Shown here in pieces: positions 1-7,669 of a stretch of DNA of 64,000 nt. The notes beneath the pieces are model-generated. The model did no database searches, was not told the DNA's origin, and was given only the letters and a program-made list of their open reading frames with translations. Position numbers and translations under genes: made by a program. This stretch comes from Anaerofilum faecale (GTDB lineage: Bacteria; Bacillota; Clostridia; Oscillospirales; Ruminococcaceae), in NCBI GenBank assembly GCA_019114265.1, contig DXFV01000033.1, positions 148,408 to 212,407 of the forward strand. The letters run 5' to 3'. The first letter of the stretch is position 1. The number at the start of each line of letters is the position of its first letter.

Positions 1-41
1 AGGCGCTGCTGGACACAGTGCGCCGGGGAGCGGGGATCTGA
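1..41 (+). CDS. 3' end of an upstream gene, possibly cytidylate kinase
   Basis: An open frame enters from the left edge and ends ALLDTVRRGAGI at a TGA (39-41). Only 12 residues are visible, so no domain can be assigned. In Clostridia the order cmk-plsC-ispH-rpsA is common, and the next two genes fit it, so cytidylate kinase is the best guess. The gene is 13 bp from plsC and is probably cotranscribed with it. Confidence 0.4.
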   Translation, partial: ALLDTVRRGAGI

Positions 42-54
42 GGGAGGTGTTGGG

Positions 55-735
55 ATGCTGTATCGCATCGCAGTTTCGGTGGTGTGGGTGGTCTGGCATC
101 TGGTGTTCCGCATTCGCACGGTGGGCCGCGAGAAGGTGCACGGCCTGCGGCGATACGTTCTGTGCGCCAACCACTGCCACGCGGTGGACCCGGTGTTTGT
201 GGTGGTCTCCCGCGCGTCCGAGCGGCAGATGGTCGTGATGGCAAAGGAGGAGCTGTTCCAGATCCATCCGTTCATCAGCTGGTTTTTCCGCGCGGTGGGC
301 GCGGTGCCGGTCAGCCGGGGCAAGGGCGACACCCGGGCGGTGGACCAGTGCATCGAGGAAGTGAGAAACGGCAAGGGCCTCCTGATCTTCCCGGAAGGCA
401 CCCGCAGCCACACCGGCCAGCCGGGCAAGGTGAAGAGCGGCGCGTTTGTGGTGGCGGCGGCAGCCGGCGCCAGCCTTGTGCCCTGCCGCATCGTCTACGA
501 CGCGGGCGGCCCGCGCCTGTTCAGCCGCGTGACCATCATCTATGGCGACCCCGTCCCCTGCGAGGAGCTGGGCCTTGCCGACGGCGCCCGCAGCGCCACT
601 GTTCTGCGGCGGGCCAAGACCTGGCTGCTGGACCAGTGGCAGCAGCTGTATCTGGACAACACCACGCCCGCCCAGCAGCAGGCCGACCTGCTGCGCGCGC
701 AGAGCTTGCAGGAGGCCGCCAATGGAGATCATTAA
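55..735 (+). CDS. plsC: 1-acyl-sn-glycerol-3-phosphate acyltransferase (PlsC family)
   Basis: The 226-residue protein should transfer an acyl chain to lysophosphatidic acid to make phosphatidic acid at the inner membrane face. The HX4D catalytic motif is NHCHAVD (H40, D45) and the substrate-binding block is FPEGTR (residues 112-117), both in the usual order for the family. Hydrophobic residues near 8-18 would tether it to the membrane. Start at 55 is chosen because GGGAGG lies just upstream and the length is normal. Its stop overlaps the ispH start by 14 bases, so translation is probably coupled. Confidence 0.9.
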   Translation: MLYRIAVSVVWVVWHLVFRIRTVGREKVHGLRRYVLCANHCHAVDPVFVVVSRASERQMVVMAKEELFQIHPFISWFFRAVGAVPVSRGKGDTRAVDQCIEEVRNGKGLLIFPEGTRSHTGQPGKVKSGAFVVAAAAGASLVPCRIVYDAGGPRLFSRVTIIYGDPVPCEELGLADGARSATVLRRAKTWLLDQWQQLYLDNTTPAQQQADLLRAQSLQEAANGDH

Positions 736-2647
736 AGCAAAGACCGCCGGCTTCTGCTTTGGGGTGGATCGGGCGGTCACCCTCACCTACGATCTGGTGA
801 ACCAGGGCCGCAGGGTGGCCACGCTGGGCCCGCTCATCCATAACCCCCAGTGCGTGGCCGACCTGGCCGCGCGGGGGGTGGTCACCGCCGACACCGTGGA
901 GGACATCCCCGAAGGATACGAGGCGGTCATCCGCAGCCACGGTGTGTCCGCCGCGGTGGAGCGGCAGCTGCGCGCCCGCTGTGCGGCGGTCCACGACGCC
1001 ACCTGCCCCTTCGTGGCAAAGATCCACCGCATTGCGCGCCGGGCCAGCGAAGAGGGAAAACTGCTGCTGGTGGCCGGCGACGCCGCCCATCCGGAGGTGC
1101 AGGGGATCGTGGGCCACACCGACGGCGAGGTGTTCGTGTTCGGCGATCTGGCCGCTTTGCAGGCGTTTTCCACTCCCGAAAATTGCCAAAAACCGGCTTT
1201 TGTGGTTGCACAAACCACATTTCAGGTGACAAAATGGGAAGAATGTTCAGAGTTTCTGAAAAAAGCCTATACAAACGCCGCGATTTTTGATACAATATGT
1301 AATGCAACATCGGCGAGGCAAAAAGAGGCGGAGGAGCTCAGCCGTCGGTGCGACCTCATGGTCGTCATCGGCGGTCACCACTCCTCCAATACCCAAAAGC
1401 TGGTAAGCGTTGCCAGGCGCTTCACCCGGGCTGTGGCGGTGGAAACCGCCGGCGAGCTTTCGCCCGCACAGCTGCGGGGGGTGCACCGGGCAGGGGTTAC
1501 GGCCGGGGCCTCCACGCCATCGTCTGTAATTGAGGAGGTACTTGACAGAATGAGCGATGTAATTCGTGAAGAGGAACTGAGCTTCGAGGAAATGATCAAC
1601 GGTGATTCCATGAAGCCGGTCCGCGCTGGCGATATTGTGAAAGGAGTCGTGACCCGCGTCCTGCCCAACGAGATCCAGGTTGACATTGACGGCAAACAGA
1701 CCGGTATTGTGAAATTCGACGATTTCACCGACGACGCCAGCGTCCAGCTGAGTGAGGCTGTGAAGGAGGGCGAGGAGCTGGAGCTGTATGTGCTGAACGT
1801 GCGCGACCAGGAAGGCATCGCCAATCTGAGCCGTAAGAAGCTGGAAGAGAACAAGGGCCGCCAGGAAGTGCGCGAGGCCGCCGAGAACGGCACCGTGCTG
1901 GAAGGCGACGTGACCGAGGTCAACAAGGGCGGCCTGGTGGTAAAGGTGAAGGGCGTGCGTGTATTCGTTCCCGCTTCCCAGACCACTCTGCGCCGCAACG
2001 AGGACTACACCACCATGGACAAGCAGAAGGTGCAGCTGGTGATCAAGGAGTACAATCCTCCCCGCCGCATCGTTGGCTCCATCCGTGAGGTGCTGGCTGC
2101 CGAGGCCGACGCCAAGCGCGCCGCTTTCTGGGAGACCGTGGAAGAGGGCAAGACCTACACCGGCGTTGTCAAGAGCCTGACCAGCTACGGCGCTTTTGTC
2201 GACATCGGCGGCGTGGACGGCCTGGTGCACATCAGCGAGCTGAGCTGGAACCGCATCAAGCATCCCAGCGAGGTTGTGAATGTGGGCGACACCGTTGAGG
2301 TGTACGTGAAGGCTCTGGACCGCGAGAACCAGAAGGTTTCTCTGGGCTACAAGAAGATGGAAGACAACCCCTGGGAGAAGCTGAAGAACGAGTATCCCAT
2401 CGGCAGCATCTTCACCGCCCCCGTGGTCAGCCTGACCAAGTTCGGTGCTTTCGTCCGCATCCTGCCCGGCGTGGACGGCCTGGTGCACATCAGCGAGATC
2501 TCCAACGAGCGCGTGGAGAAGGTGCAGGATGTGCTGAAGGTGGGCGACGAAGTCACCGTGAAGCTGCTGGACGTCGACTTCGACAAGAAGCGCATCAGCC
2601 TGTCCATGAAGGCTGCTGTCGCCGACGAGGAGACCGACGCCGAATAA
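722..2647 (+). CDS. ispH-rpsA: IspH-ribosomal protein S1 fusion (bifunctional)
   Basis: The 641-residue protein has two parts. Residues 1-275 are 4-hydroxy-3-methylbut-2-enyl diphosphate reductase, the last step of the MEP isoprenoid pathway: the [4Fe-4S] cysteines are C12 (GFCFGV), C95 (ATCPFV) and C193 (ICNATS), and the substrate-binding histidines are H40, H73 and H123. Residues about 300-641 are four S1 RNA-binding repeats, as in ribosomal protein S1. This fusion is known in Clostridia. The start at 722 is the first ATG in frame that gives the conserved MEIIKAKTAGFCFGV start. An in-frame ATG at the domain boundary (1550) has its own Shine-Dalgarno, described separately. A strong terminator follows. 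Confidence 0.93.
   Translation: MEIIKAKTAGFCFGVDRAVTLTYDLVNQGRRVATLGPLIHNPQCVADLAARGVVTADTVEDIPEGYEAVIRSHGVSAAVERQLRARCAAVHDATCPFVAKIHRIARRASEEGKLLLVAGDAAHPEVQGIVGHTDGEVFVFGDLAALQAFSTPENCQKPAFVVAQTTFQVTKWEECSEFLKKAYTNAAIFDTICNATSARQKEAEELSRRCDLMVVIGGHHSSNTQKLVSVARRFTRAVAVETAGELSPAQLRGVHRAGVTAGASTPSSVIEEVLDRMSDVIREEELSFEEMINGDSMKPVRAGDIVKGVVTRVLPNEIQVDIDGKQTGIVKFDDFTDDASVQLSEAVKEGEELELYVLNVRDQEGIANLSRKKLEENKGRQEVREAAENGTVLEGDVTEVNKGGLVVKVKGVRVFVPASQTTLRRNEDYTTMDKQKVQLVIKEYNPPRRIVGSIREVLAAEADAKRAAFWETVEEGKTYTGVVKSLTSYGAFVDIGGVDGLVHISELSWNRIKHPSEVVNVGDTVEVYVKALDRENQKVSLGYKKMEDNPWEKLKNEYPIGSIFTAPVVSLTKFGAFVRILPGVDGLVHISEISNERVEKVQDVLKVGDEVTVKLLDVDFDKKRISLSMKAAVADEETDAE
1534..1552 (+). promoter_or_regulatory. 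internal ribosome binding site before the S1 part of ispH-rpsA
   Basis: GGAGG at 1534-1538 lies 11 bases before an in-frame ATG at 1550 (Met277). That is exactly where a free-standing rpsA would begin (MSDVIREEELSFEEM). Initiation here would make a separate 365-residue S1 protein from the same message. The sequence is seen directly; its use is inferred. Confidence 0.55.
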
Positions 2648-2671
2648 GCGATCGTTTTCGGTGTGATACAG

Positions 2672-2710
2672 CTCCCGGTATGCCGCTTTGCGGTGTGCCG
2701 GGAGTTTTTT
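2672..2710 (+). terminator. intrinsic terminator after ispH-rpsA
   Basis: The arms CTCCCGG and CCGGGAG, with inner TGCCGC/GCGGTG pairing, are followed at once by TTTTTT. It closes the plsC-ispH-rpsA transcript. Confidence 0.9.
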
Positions 2711-2754
2711 GTGTGAAAAATGGGCGGCACACCCGGTCATTTTTGCGCAAACCC

Positions 2755-2783
2755 TTGTAAAATGCTGGAAAAATGGGTATGAT
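2755..2783 (+). promoter_or_regulatory. promoter for the FMN-binding gene and deoC
   Basis: TTGTAA (2755-2760) and TATGAT (2778-2783) are separated by 17 bases. The start codon at 2836 lies about 45 bases past the likely start point. No further promoter is obvious before deoC, so the three genes to 4047 may be one transcript. Confidence 0.65.
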
Positions 2784-2835
2784 ATATACGGATGACTGTT
2801 TGTTATAAATCTGTAAACAGGGAGATACACCGATC

Positions 2836-3231
2836 ATGAGATCCAAAAAGCAAACGTTGGCCGCGGCTCTGCTGGCGGCGGGTGTGCTGATCATCGGCGT
2901 CGGCAGCTGTGCCGCCCCCTATCTGCCCAAGCCCACTACGCTGTACAAGGACGGCGTGTATACCGGCGAGGCGGAGGGAATGATGGGGCCGCTGACGGTC
3001 GAGGTCACCATCGACAAAGGTGCGATCGTAAATGTGGTGCTGAAAGACCACCACGAAACACAGGGGTATTACGAAAAAGCCGAGCTCTGGGTCGTTTCTT
3101 CGATCCTGGAACAGCAGACCACCGAAGTGGACGCGGTGTCTGGAGCAACCTATACGTCCAGAGCCATCAAGAATGCCGTGCAGGATGCGCTGCGCGATGC
3201 GCGCATCTGGCGTGTGACCGGAGAGGAGTGA
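2836..3231 (+). CDS. FMN-binding domain protein, membrane- or lipid-anchored
   Basis: A 131-residue exported protein. Residues 8-25 form a hydrophobic signal with a cysteine (C25, GVGSC) that could be a lipid attachment site, although the box is not a classical LAGC. The rest is one FMN_bind domain of the RnfG/NqrC type. It ends in SGATYTS, where the second threonine is the usual site of covalent flavin attachment. Known relatives carry electrons at the outer face of the membrane, but no Rnf or Nqr genes are nearby, so its partner is unknown. The start follows GGGAGA. Confidence 0.8.
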   Translation: MRSKKQTLAAALLAAGVLIIGVGSCAAPYLPKPTTLYKDGVYTGEAEGMMGPLTVEVTIDKGAIVNVVLKDHHETQGYYEKAELWVVSSILEQQTTEVDAVSGATYTSRAIKNAVQDALRDARIWRVTGEE

Positions 3232-3236
3232 CCAGA

Positions 3237-3353
3237 ATGCATCGTGGAATTGCTGTTACCGGACTGGTATTGGGAATTGTGGGCTGTGTGCTGTCGGCCT
3301 GTGCCATCATATTTGGCAGCATCGGCCTTGGACGCGGCCGTATTGAGCTGTAA
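3237..3353 (+). CDS. 38-residue single-span membrane peptide
   Basis: A short frame begins 5 bases after the FMN-binding gene and has AGAGGAG just upstream. The product starts MHRGIAVTGLVLGIVG, continues as one hydrophobic helix with two cysteines, and ends in a basic tail (GRGRIEL). The GLVLGIVG pattern resembles DUF4190-type membrane helices. It sits between the FMN-binding gene and deoC in the same direction. Function is unknown; support is the ribosome binding site, tight spacing and clear helix. Confidence 0.5.
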   Translation: MHRGIAVTGLVLGIVGCVLSACAIIFGSIGLGRGRIEL

Positions 3354-3378
3354 ACACAAATAACAGGGAGGAAACAAG

Positions 3379-4047
3379 ATGACCCGCAACGAGATTTTGT
3401 CCCGTGTGGACCATACGCTGCTGAAACCCGAGGCCACCTGGGCCGACATTCGCCGTCTGTGCGATGAGGCGGTGGAAAATCACACGGCTTCCATCTGCAT
3501 CAATCCCGGCTATGTGGCCCGTGCCGCCGCCTACCTGGACGGCCGTGTGCCGGTGTGCACGGTGGTGGGCTTCCCTCTGGGCGCCACCGACACCGCCACC
3601 AAAGTATTTGAAGCCAAAACCGCCGTGGAGAACGGCGCCGCCGAGGTGGATATGGTGATCAACATCGGCGCGCTGAAGGCCGGCGAACACGACTATGTGC
3701 GCAACGAGATCGCCGCCATCAAACAGGCCATCGGCGACAAGGTGCTGAAAGTGATCATCGAGACCTGCCTGCTCACCGACGCCGAAAAGGAGATCATGTG
3801 CGACCTGGTGTGTGAGGCGGGCGCCGACTACATCAAGACCTCCACCGGCTTCTCCACCGGCGGGGCCACCTTCGACGACATCCGTCTGTTCAGCCGCTGC
3901 GTCAAGGGCCGCTGCAAGATCAAAGCCGCCGGCGGGATCCGCTCGGTGGAGGACATGGAGGAGTTCATCCGCCTGGGCGCCGATCGTCTGGGCACCTCCA
4001 GCGCCATCAAGATCCTGAACCAGCAGGACACCGGCGGCGCCTACTAA
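3379..4047 (+). CDS. deoC: deoxyribose-phosphate aldolase
   Basis: The 222-residue enzyme cleaves 2-deoxyribose 5-phosphate to glyceraldehyde 3-phosphate and acetaldehyde in deoxynucleoside breakdown. The Schiff-base lysine is K153 in DYIKTSTGF, the proton-relay aspartate is D91 in VDMVINIG, and the second lysine is K182 in KIKAAGGI. Length is normal for the bacterial class I DERA family. GGGAGG lies 9 bases before the ATG. No other nucleoside genes are in the window, so this is a lone copy. An intrinsic terminator follows. Confidence 0.95.
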   Translation: MTRNEILSRVDHTLLKPEATWADIRRLCDEAVENHTASICINPGYVARAAAYLDGRVPVCTVVGFPLGATDTATKVFEAKTAVENGAAEVDMVINIGALKAGEHDYVRNEIAAIKQAIGDKVLKVIIETCLLTDAEKEIMCDLVCEAGADYIKTSTGFSTGGATFDDIRLFSRCVKGRCKIKAAGGIRSVEDMEEFIRLGADRLGTSSAIKILNQQDTGGAY

Positions 4048-4057
4048 ACTGCATCCA

Positions 4058-4101
4058 AACGGGCGTTTTTTCGGGGATTTCCCGGGAAAACGCCCGTCTT
4101 T
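4058..4101 (+). terminator. intrinsic terminator after deoC
   Basis: ACGGGCG/CGCCCGT arms with inner TTTT/AAAA and CGGG/CCCG pairing are followed by TCTTTTC. The stem is strong and the T-run modest. Confidence 0.8.
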
Positions 4102-4103
4102 TC

Positions 4104-4153
4104 TGACAAATGTCAAATTCCCTCTTGCAAAAACTACACTAAAATGGTATAAA
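4104..4153 (+). promoter_or_regulatory. copA promoter with a cop-box-like dyad
   Basis: TTGCAA (4125-4130) and TATAAA (4148-4153) are 17 bases apart. Ten bases upstream of the -35 is the perfect dyad TGACAAATGTCA (4104-4115), which fits the CopY cop-box core KACANNTGTM. This suggests copper-responsive control by a BlaI/CopY-type repressor. No copY is next to it. Confidence 0.6.
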
Positions 4154-4206
4154 TTAAAGGAGCGAACCCAATATTAAGCAGAAGACCAAACACAGGGGGG
4201 AGATAT

Positions 4207-6786
4207 GTGAAAGAGAACTATCGGGTCACCGGCATGACCTGCGCTGCCTGCAGCGCCGCCGTGGAGCGCGCGGTGAAAAAGGTGCCCGGCGTGCAAAAGG
4301 CCGAGGTGAACCTGCTGGACGGCAGCATGGTGGCCGAATACGACGAGGAAAAAACCAACGCGCAGAGCATCATCCGTGCGGTGGAGCAGGCGGGCTATGG
4401 CGCGTCGCTGCCGTCGGCGAAGGCGTCCGCCGCCGCGCCGGCGGAAGACCCGCAGAAAGCACAGCAGGCAGAGCTGCACAGCATGAAGGTGCGGCTGGCG
4501 GTATCGTTTGCGTTTCTGATTCCGCTGATGTGGGTGAGCATGGGCCACATGATGGGCCTTCCGCTGCCGGCGTTTCTGTCCGGCATGGAGGGCGCGATCC
4601 CCTTTGCGCTCACCCAGCTGCTGCTCACGCTGCCCATCCTGTATGTCAACCGCAAATACTACCAGGTGGGCTATAAAACGCTGCTGCACGGCAGCCCGAA
4701 TATGGACAGCCTCATCGCCATCGGTTCCACGGCGGCGGTGGTGTACGGCATCTTCGCGCTCTACCGCATGGGCTGGGCGATGGGGACCGGCGACATGGCC
4801 ACCGTGGAAAAATACCACATGGACCTCTACTTCGAGTCGGCGGGCACCATCCTCACCCTGATCACGCTGGGCAAATTCCTCGAAGCCCGCGCCAAGGGAA
4901 AGACCGGCGCGGCCATCCGGGCGCTGCTGGATCTCGCCCCCAAGACGGCGCTGGTGGTGCGCGACGGAGCCGAGGTGGAGATCCCGGCCGAGCAGGTGCA
5001 GCCGGGCGACGTGGTGGCGATCCGTCCGGGCATGCGGATCCCGGTGGACGGCACCGTGCTGGACGGCAGTTCGGCGGTGGACGAGTCGGCCATCACCGGC
5101 GAGAGTATCCCGGTGGAAAAGCAGCCGGGCAGCCGGGTCATCGCCGCCACCATCAACAAATCGGGCGCCTTCACCTTCCGCGCCGAGCAGGTGGGAGAGG
5201 ACACCACCCTGGCGCGCATCGTTGAGCTGGTGCGCCAGGCGGGGGCCGGCAAAGCTCCCATCGCCAAACTGGCCGACCGGGTCAGCGGCGTGTTCGTGCC
5301 GGTGGTGATCGGCATTGCGGTGCTGGCGTTTGCGGTGTGGATGCTGGCCGGGCAGAGCCTGGAATTTGCGCTGTCCCGCGGTATTGCGGTGCTGGTCATC
5401 AGCTGTCCGTGCGCGCTGGGCCTGGCCACGCCGGTGGCCATCATGGTGGGCACCGGAAAAGCGGCGCGGCTGGGCATTCTGTTCCACAACGCCGAGGCGC
5501 TGGAAAACGCCCACCGCATCGACACGGTGGTGCTGGATAAGACCGGCACCATCACCGAAGGCCGCCCGCAGGTCACCGACATCGCCCCCGCCGGGGGAAC
5601 GGCCGACGAGCTGCTGGCCGCCGCCGCGAGCCTGGAGCACAGCAGCGAGCATCCGCTGGCCGAGGCGATCGTGGAATACGCCGCTGCCCGGGACCTCCCC
5701 GTGCGCCCGGTGAGCGGCTTTGCCGCCCTGCCCGGCCGCGGCCTGCGCGCTGTGCTGGACGGCAGGCAGTGGCTTGCCGGCAACGCCCGCCTGATGCAGG
5801 AGGAGGGCGTGGAGCTGGGCGAGGCGTCCGCCCGGGCCGACGAGCTGGCCGAACAGGGCAAGACCCCGCTCTTCTTCGCCTGTGAAGGACGCCTTGCCGG
5901 TGTGATCGCGGTGGCGGATGTGGTCAAGTCCACCAGCGCCGCCGCCATCCGGGAGCTGTCCCGCATGGGCGTGGACGTCTGGATGCTCACCGGCGACAAC
6001 GCCCGCACGGCCGAAGCCATCCGCCGCCAGCTGGACATCCCGCACGTACAGGCGGAGGTGCTCCCGCAGGACAAAGAGGAAGCCGTGCGCCGCTTGCAGA
6101 AGGAAGGCCGCCGGGTGGCGATGGTGGGCGACGGGATCAACGACGCCCCCGCGCTGGTGCGTGCCGACGTGGGCATTGCCATCGGAGCGGGCACCGACGT
6201 GGCCATTGAATCGGCCGACGTGGTGCTGATGAAGAGCGACCTGTGGGACGTGGTCACCGCACTGCGCCTGTCCCGCAGCGTCATCCGCAACATCCGCGAA
6301 AATCTGTTCTGGGCCTTTTTCTACAACGCGGTGGGCATTCCGCTGGCCGCCGGTGCGCTGTGGCCGGCGTTCCATCTGGCGCTGAACCCGATGTTCGGCG
6401 CCGCCGCCATGAGCCTGTCGTCGGTGTGCGTGGTCAGCAACGCGCTGCGGCTGAACCTGTTCCGCGCAGGCACCCCGCAGCAGACCGAGACCGCCGCCGA
6501 AGCCCGGGACGTAACCGTCATCCCGCTGCCGGCCGCCCAGGCTGTGCAGCCCAAAATAGCAGGAGGAGATACAATGAAAAAGGTACTGCATGTAGAAGGC
6601 ATGATGTGCGCGCACTGCAAGGCGCATGTGGAGAAGGCGCTGTCCGCCGTTCCCGGCGTGACCGAAGCGGTGGCCGATCTGGAATCCAAGACCGCCACCG
6701 TCACGCTGACCGCAGATGTGGCCGACGATGTGCTGTCTGCCGCCGTCACCGAGGCCGGATACACGGTCACCGGTGTGGACGCCTGA
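4207..6786 (+). CDS. copA: copper-exporting P1B-type ATPase with N- and C-terminal metal-binding domains
   Basis: The 859-residue membrane ATPase should export Cu(I). It has an N-terminal heavy-metal domain (MTCAAC, C12/C15), eight predicted membrane spans, the copper-specific CPC motif (C400-P-C402), the phosphorylation motif DKTGT (D444) and the hinge GDGIND (641-646). A second heavy-metal domain lies at the extreme C-terminus (MMCAHC, C801/C804) after a linker. A C-terminal domain is unusual for CopA and looks like an appended CopZ chaperone. The start is GTG at 4207, with AGGGGGGAG 5 bases upstream. A cop-box-like operator precedes it. Confidence 0.92.
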   Translation: MKENYRVTGMTCAACSAAVERAVKKVPGVQKAEVNLLDGSMVAEYDEEKTNAQSIIRAVEQAGYGASLPSAKASAAAPAEDPQKAQQAELHSMKVRLAVSFAFLIPLMWVSMGHMMGLPLPAFLSGMEGAIPFALTQLLLTLPILYVNRKYYQVGYKTLLHGSPNMDSLIAIGSTAAVVYGIFALYRMGWAMGTGDMATVEKYHMDLYFESAGTILTLITLGKFLEARAKGKTGAAIRALLDLAPKTALVVRDGAEVEIPAEQVQPGDVVAIRPGMRIPVDGTVLDGSSAVDESAITGESIPVEKQPGSRVIAATINKSGAFTFRAEQVGEDTTLARIVELVRQAGAGKAPIAKLADRVSGVFVPVVIGIAVLAFAVWMLAGQSLEFALSRGIAVLVISCPCALGLATPVAIMVGTGKAARLGILFHNAEALENAHRIDTVVLDKTGTITEGRPQVTDIAPAGGTADELLAAAASLEHSSEHPLAEAIVEYAAARDLPVRPVSGFAALPGRGLRAVLDGRQWLAGNARLMQEEGVELGEASARADELAEQGKTPLFFACEGRLAGVIAVADVVKSTSAAAIRELSRMGVDVWMLTGDNARTAEAIRRQLDIPHVQAEVLPQDKEEAVRRLQKEGRRVAMVGDGINDAPALVRADVGIAIGAGTDVAIESADVVLMKSDLWDVVTALRLSRSVIRNIRENLFWAFFYNAVGIPLAAGALWPAFHLALNPMFGAAAMSLSSVCVVSNALRLNLFRAGTPQQTETAAEARDVTVIPLPAAQAVQPKIAGGDTMKKVLHVEGMMCAHCKAHVEKALSAVPGVTEAVADLESKTATVTLTADVADDVLSAAVTEAGYTVTGVDA
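6574..6786 (+). CDS. copZ: CopZ-like copper chaperone nested in frame at the 3' end of copA
   Basis: An ATG at 6574, in the copA frame, is preceded by AGGAGG at 6561-6566 with a 7-base gap, the best ribosome binding site in the gene. Translation from it gives a complete 70-residue heavy-metal domain, MKKVLHVEGMMCAHC onward, with C12 and C15 as metal ligands. That is the normal length and layout of CopZ, which hands Cu(I) to CopA. The gene could therefore give both a CopA-CopZ fusion and free CopZ. The sequence is direct evidence; production of the short form is inferred. Confidence 0.6.
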   Translation: MKKVLHVEGMMCAHCKAHVEKALSAVPGVTEAVADLESKTATVTLTADVADDVLSAAVTEAGYTVTGVDA

Positions 6787-6799
6787 GCCAAACGACAAA

Positions 6800-6836
6800 A
6801 GCCCGCCTTCGCGCTCTGCGAAAGGCGGGCCTTTTT
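6800..6836. terminator. terminator between copA and the nitroreductase
   Basis: GCCCGCCTTCGC pairs with GCGAAAGGCGGGC and is followed by TTTTT on the plus strand. AAAA precedes it, so it can also serve the convergent minus-strand gene. Confidence 0.9.
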
Positions 6837-6847
6837 CTGCCCTGTAT

Positions 6848-7582
6848 TCACTTCCCGCGCATGAACTGGCGCAGGTATTCCTCCACCGACCGCGTCATCT
6901 CCCGCGAAAAGTCCGAATCGTATTTGCGCGCACAGAAGGCGGCGCACCAGTCCTCAAACCCCTGTGCCCCGGTCCTGCCCGCCAGCATCGCGCGCAGCTC
7001 CTGCCCGTCCATGCAGCGGTAGGCGTTGGTGTGCACGATCTGTTCCATCGGGCAGCGGGCGGGTTTGGGGCGCTCCCGCTGCTGGCGGGTGGGCCAGCCG
7101 AACACCAGCATCGCGGCGGGGAACACGTAGTCGGGCAGGTGCAGCAGTTCCCGCTGCCGCTCGCAGTTTTCCATCACGTCGCCGATGTAGCAGGAGCCGA
7201 TCCCCAGGCTCTCCGCCGCCACCACGGCGTTCTGGGCCGCGATGGCGGCGTCGGTCACCGCCAGCAGCAGGTCGCCTGCCCCGGGCGCGCGGGGCGTGCA
7301 GCCGGCTTCGCGGTAGGCGTCCAGCCACTTTTTGCAGTCGGCGCAGAAAATCAGCACCATCGGCGCCTTTGCGATAAAGGGCTGGTGGTCGCAGGTGATC
7401 GAAAGCGCCTGTTTCAGAAGGGGGTCGGTGATGTCCAGAATGGTGTACAGCTGCTGGTTCCCGGCGGTGGGGGTCTGTACGGCGGCTTCCAGGATCTGCT
7501 GTTTCAGCTCTTCCGGAATGGGCCGGTCCTCAAACGCACGCACCGACTTGCGCGCATACAGGCTTTGCAGGATGGGATTCAT
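6848..7582 (-). CDS. nitroreductase family protein (NfsA/Frp-like flavin reductase)
   Basis: A 244-residue FMN-dependent NAD(P)H oxidoreductase. The family start is clear: RKSVRAF (11-17) is the phosphate-binding arginine motif, followed by PIPEELKQQILEAA and PTAGNQQ. The central SLGIGSCYIGD and FPAAMLVFGWP blocks are typical of the NfsA subgroup. Natural substrates are unknown; relatives reduce nitroaromatics, quinones or flavin. Length and motifs are complete. It stands alone, convergent with copA and tail-to-tail across a shared terminator. Confidence 0.85.
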   Translation of the reverse strand: MNPILQSLYARKSVRAFEDRPIPEELKQQILEAAVQTPTAGNQQLYTILDITDPLLKQALSITCDHQPFIAKAPMVLIFCADCKKWLDAYREAGCTPRAPGAGDLLLAVTDAAIAAQNAVVAAESLGIGSCYIGDVMENCERQRELLHLPDYVFPAAMLVFGWPTRQQRERPKPARCPMEQIVHTNAYRCMDGQELRAMLAGRTGAQGFEDWCAAFCARKYDSDFSREMTRSVEEYLRQFMRGK

Positions 7583-7669
7583 GGGTTCATGCCTTCTTTC
7601 CGCGGCGCTGTGCGCCGGCTCTCTTTGCCTTCTATTGTAGCAAACCCGCGCGGTGCAGGCAACGGAAAA

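Noticed and set aside
1247..2830. 527-codon minus-strand frame opposite ispH-rpsA
   Set aside because: Antisense shadow without motifs; the plus-strand fusion is unmistakable.
4174..6798. Minus-strand frame opposite copA
   Set aside because: Shadow frame; the plus strand has every P-type ATPase motif.
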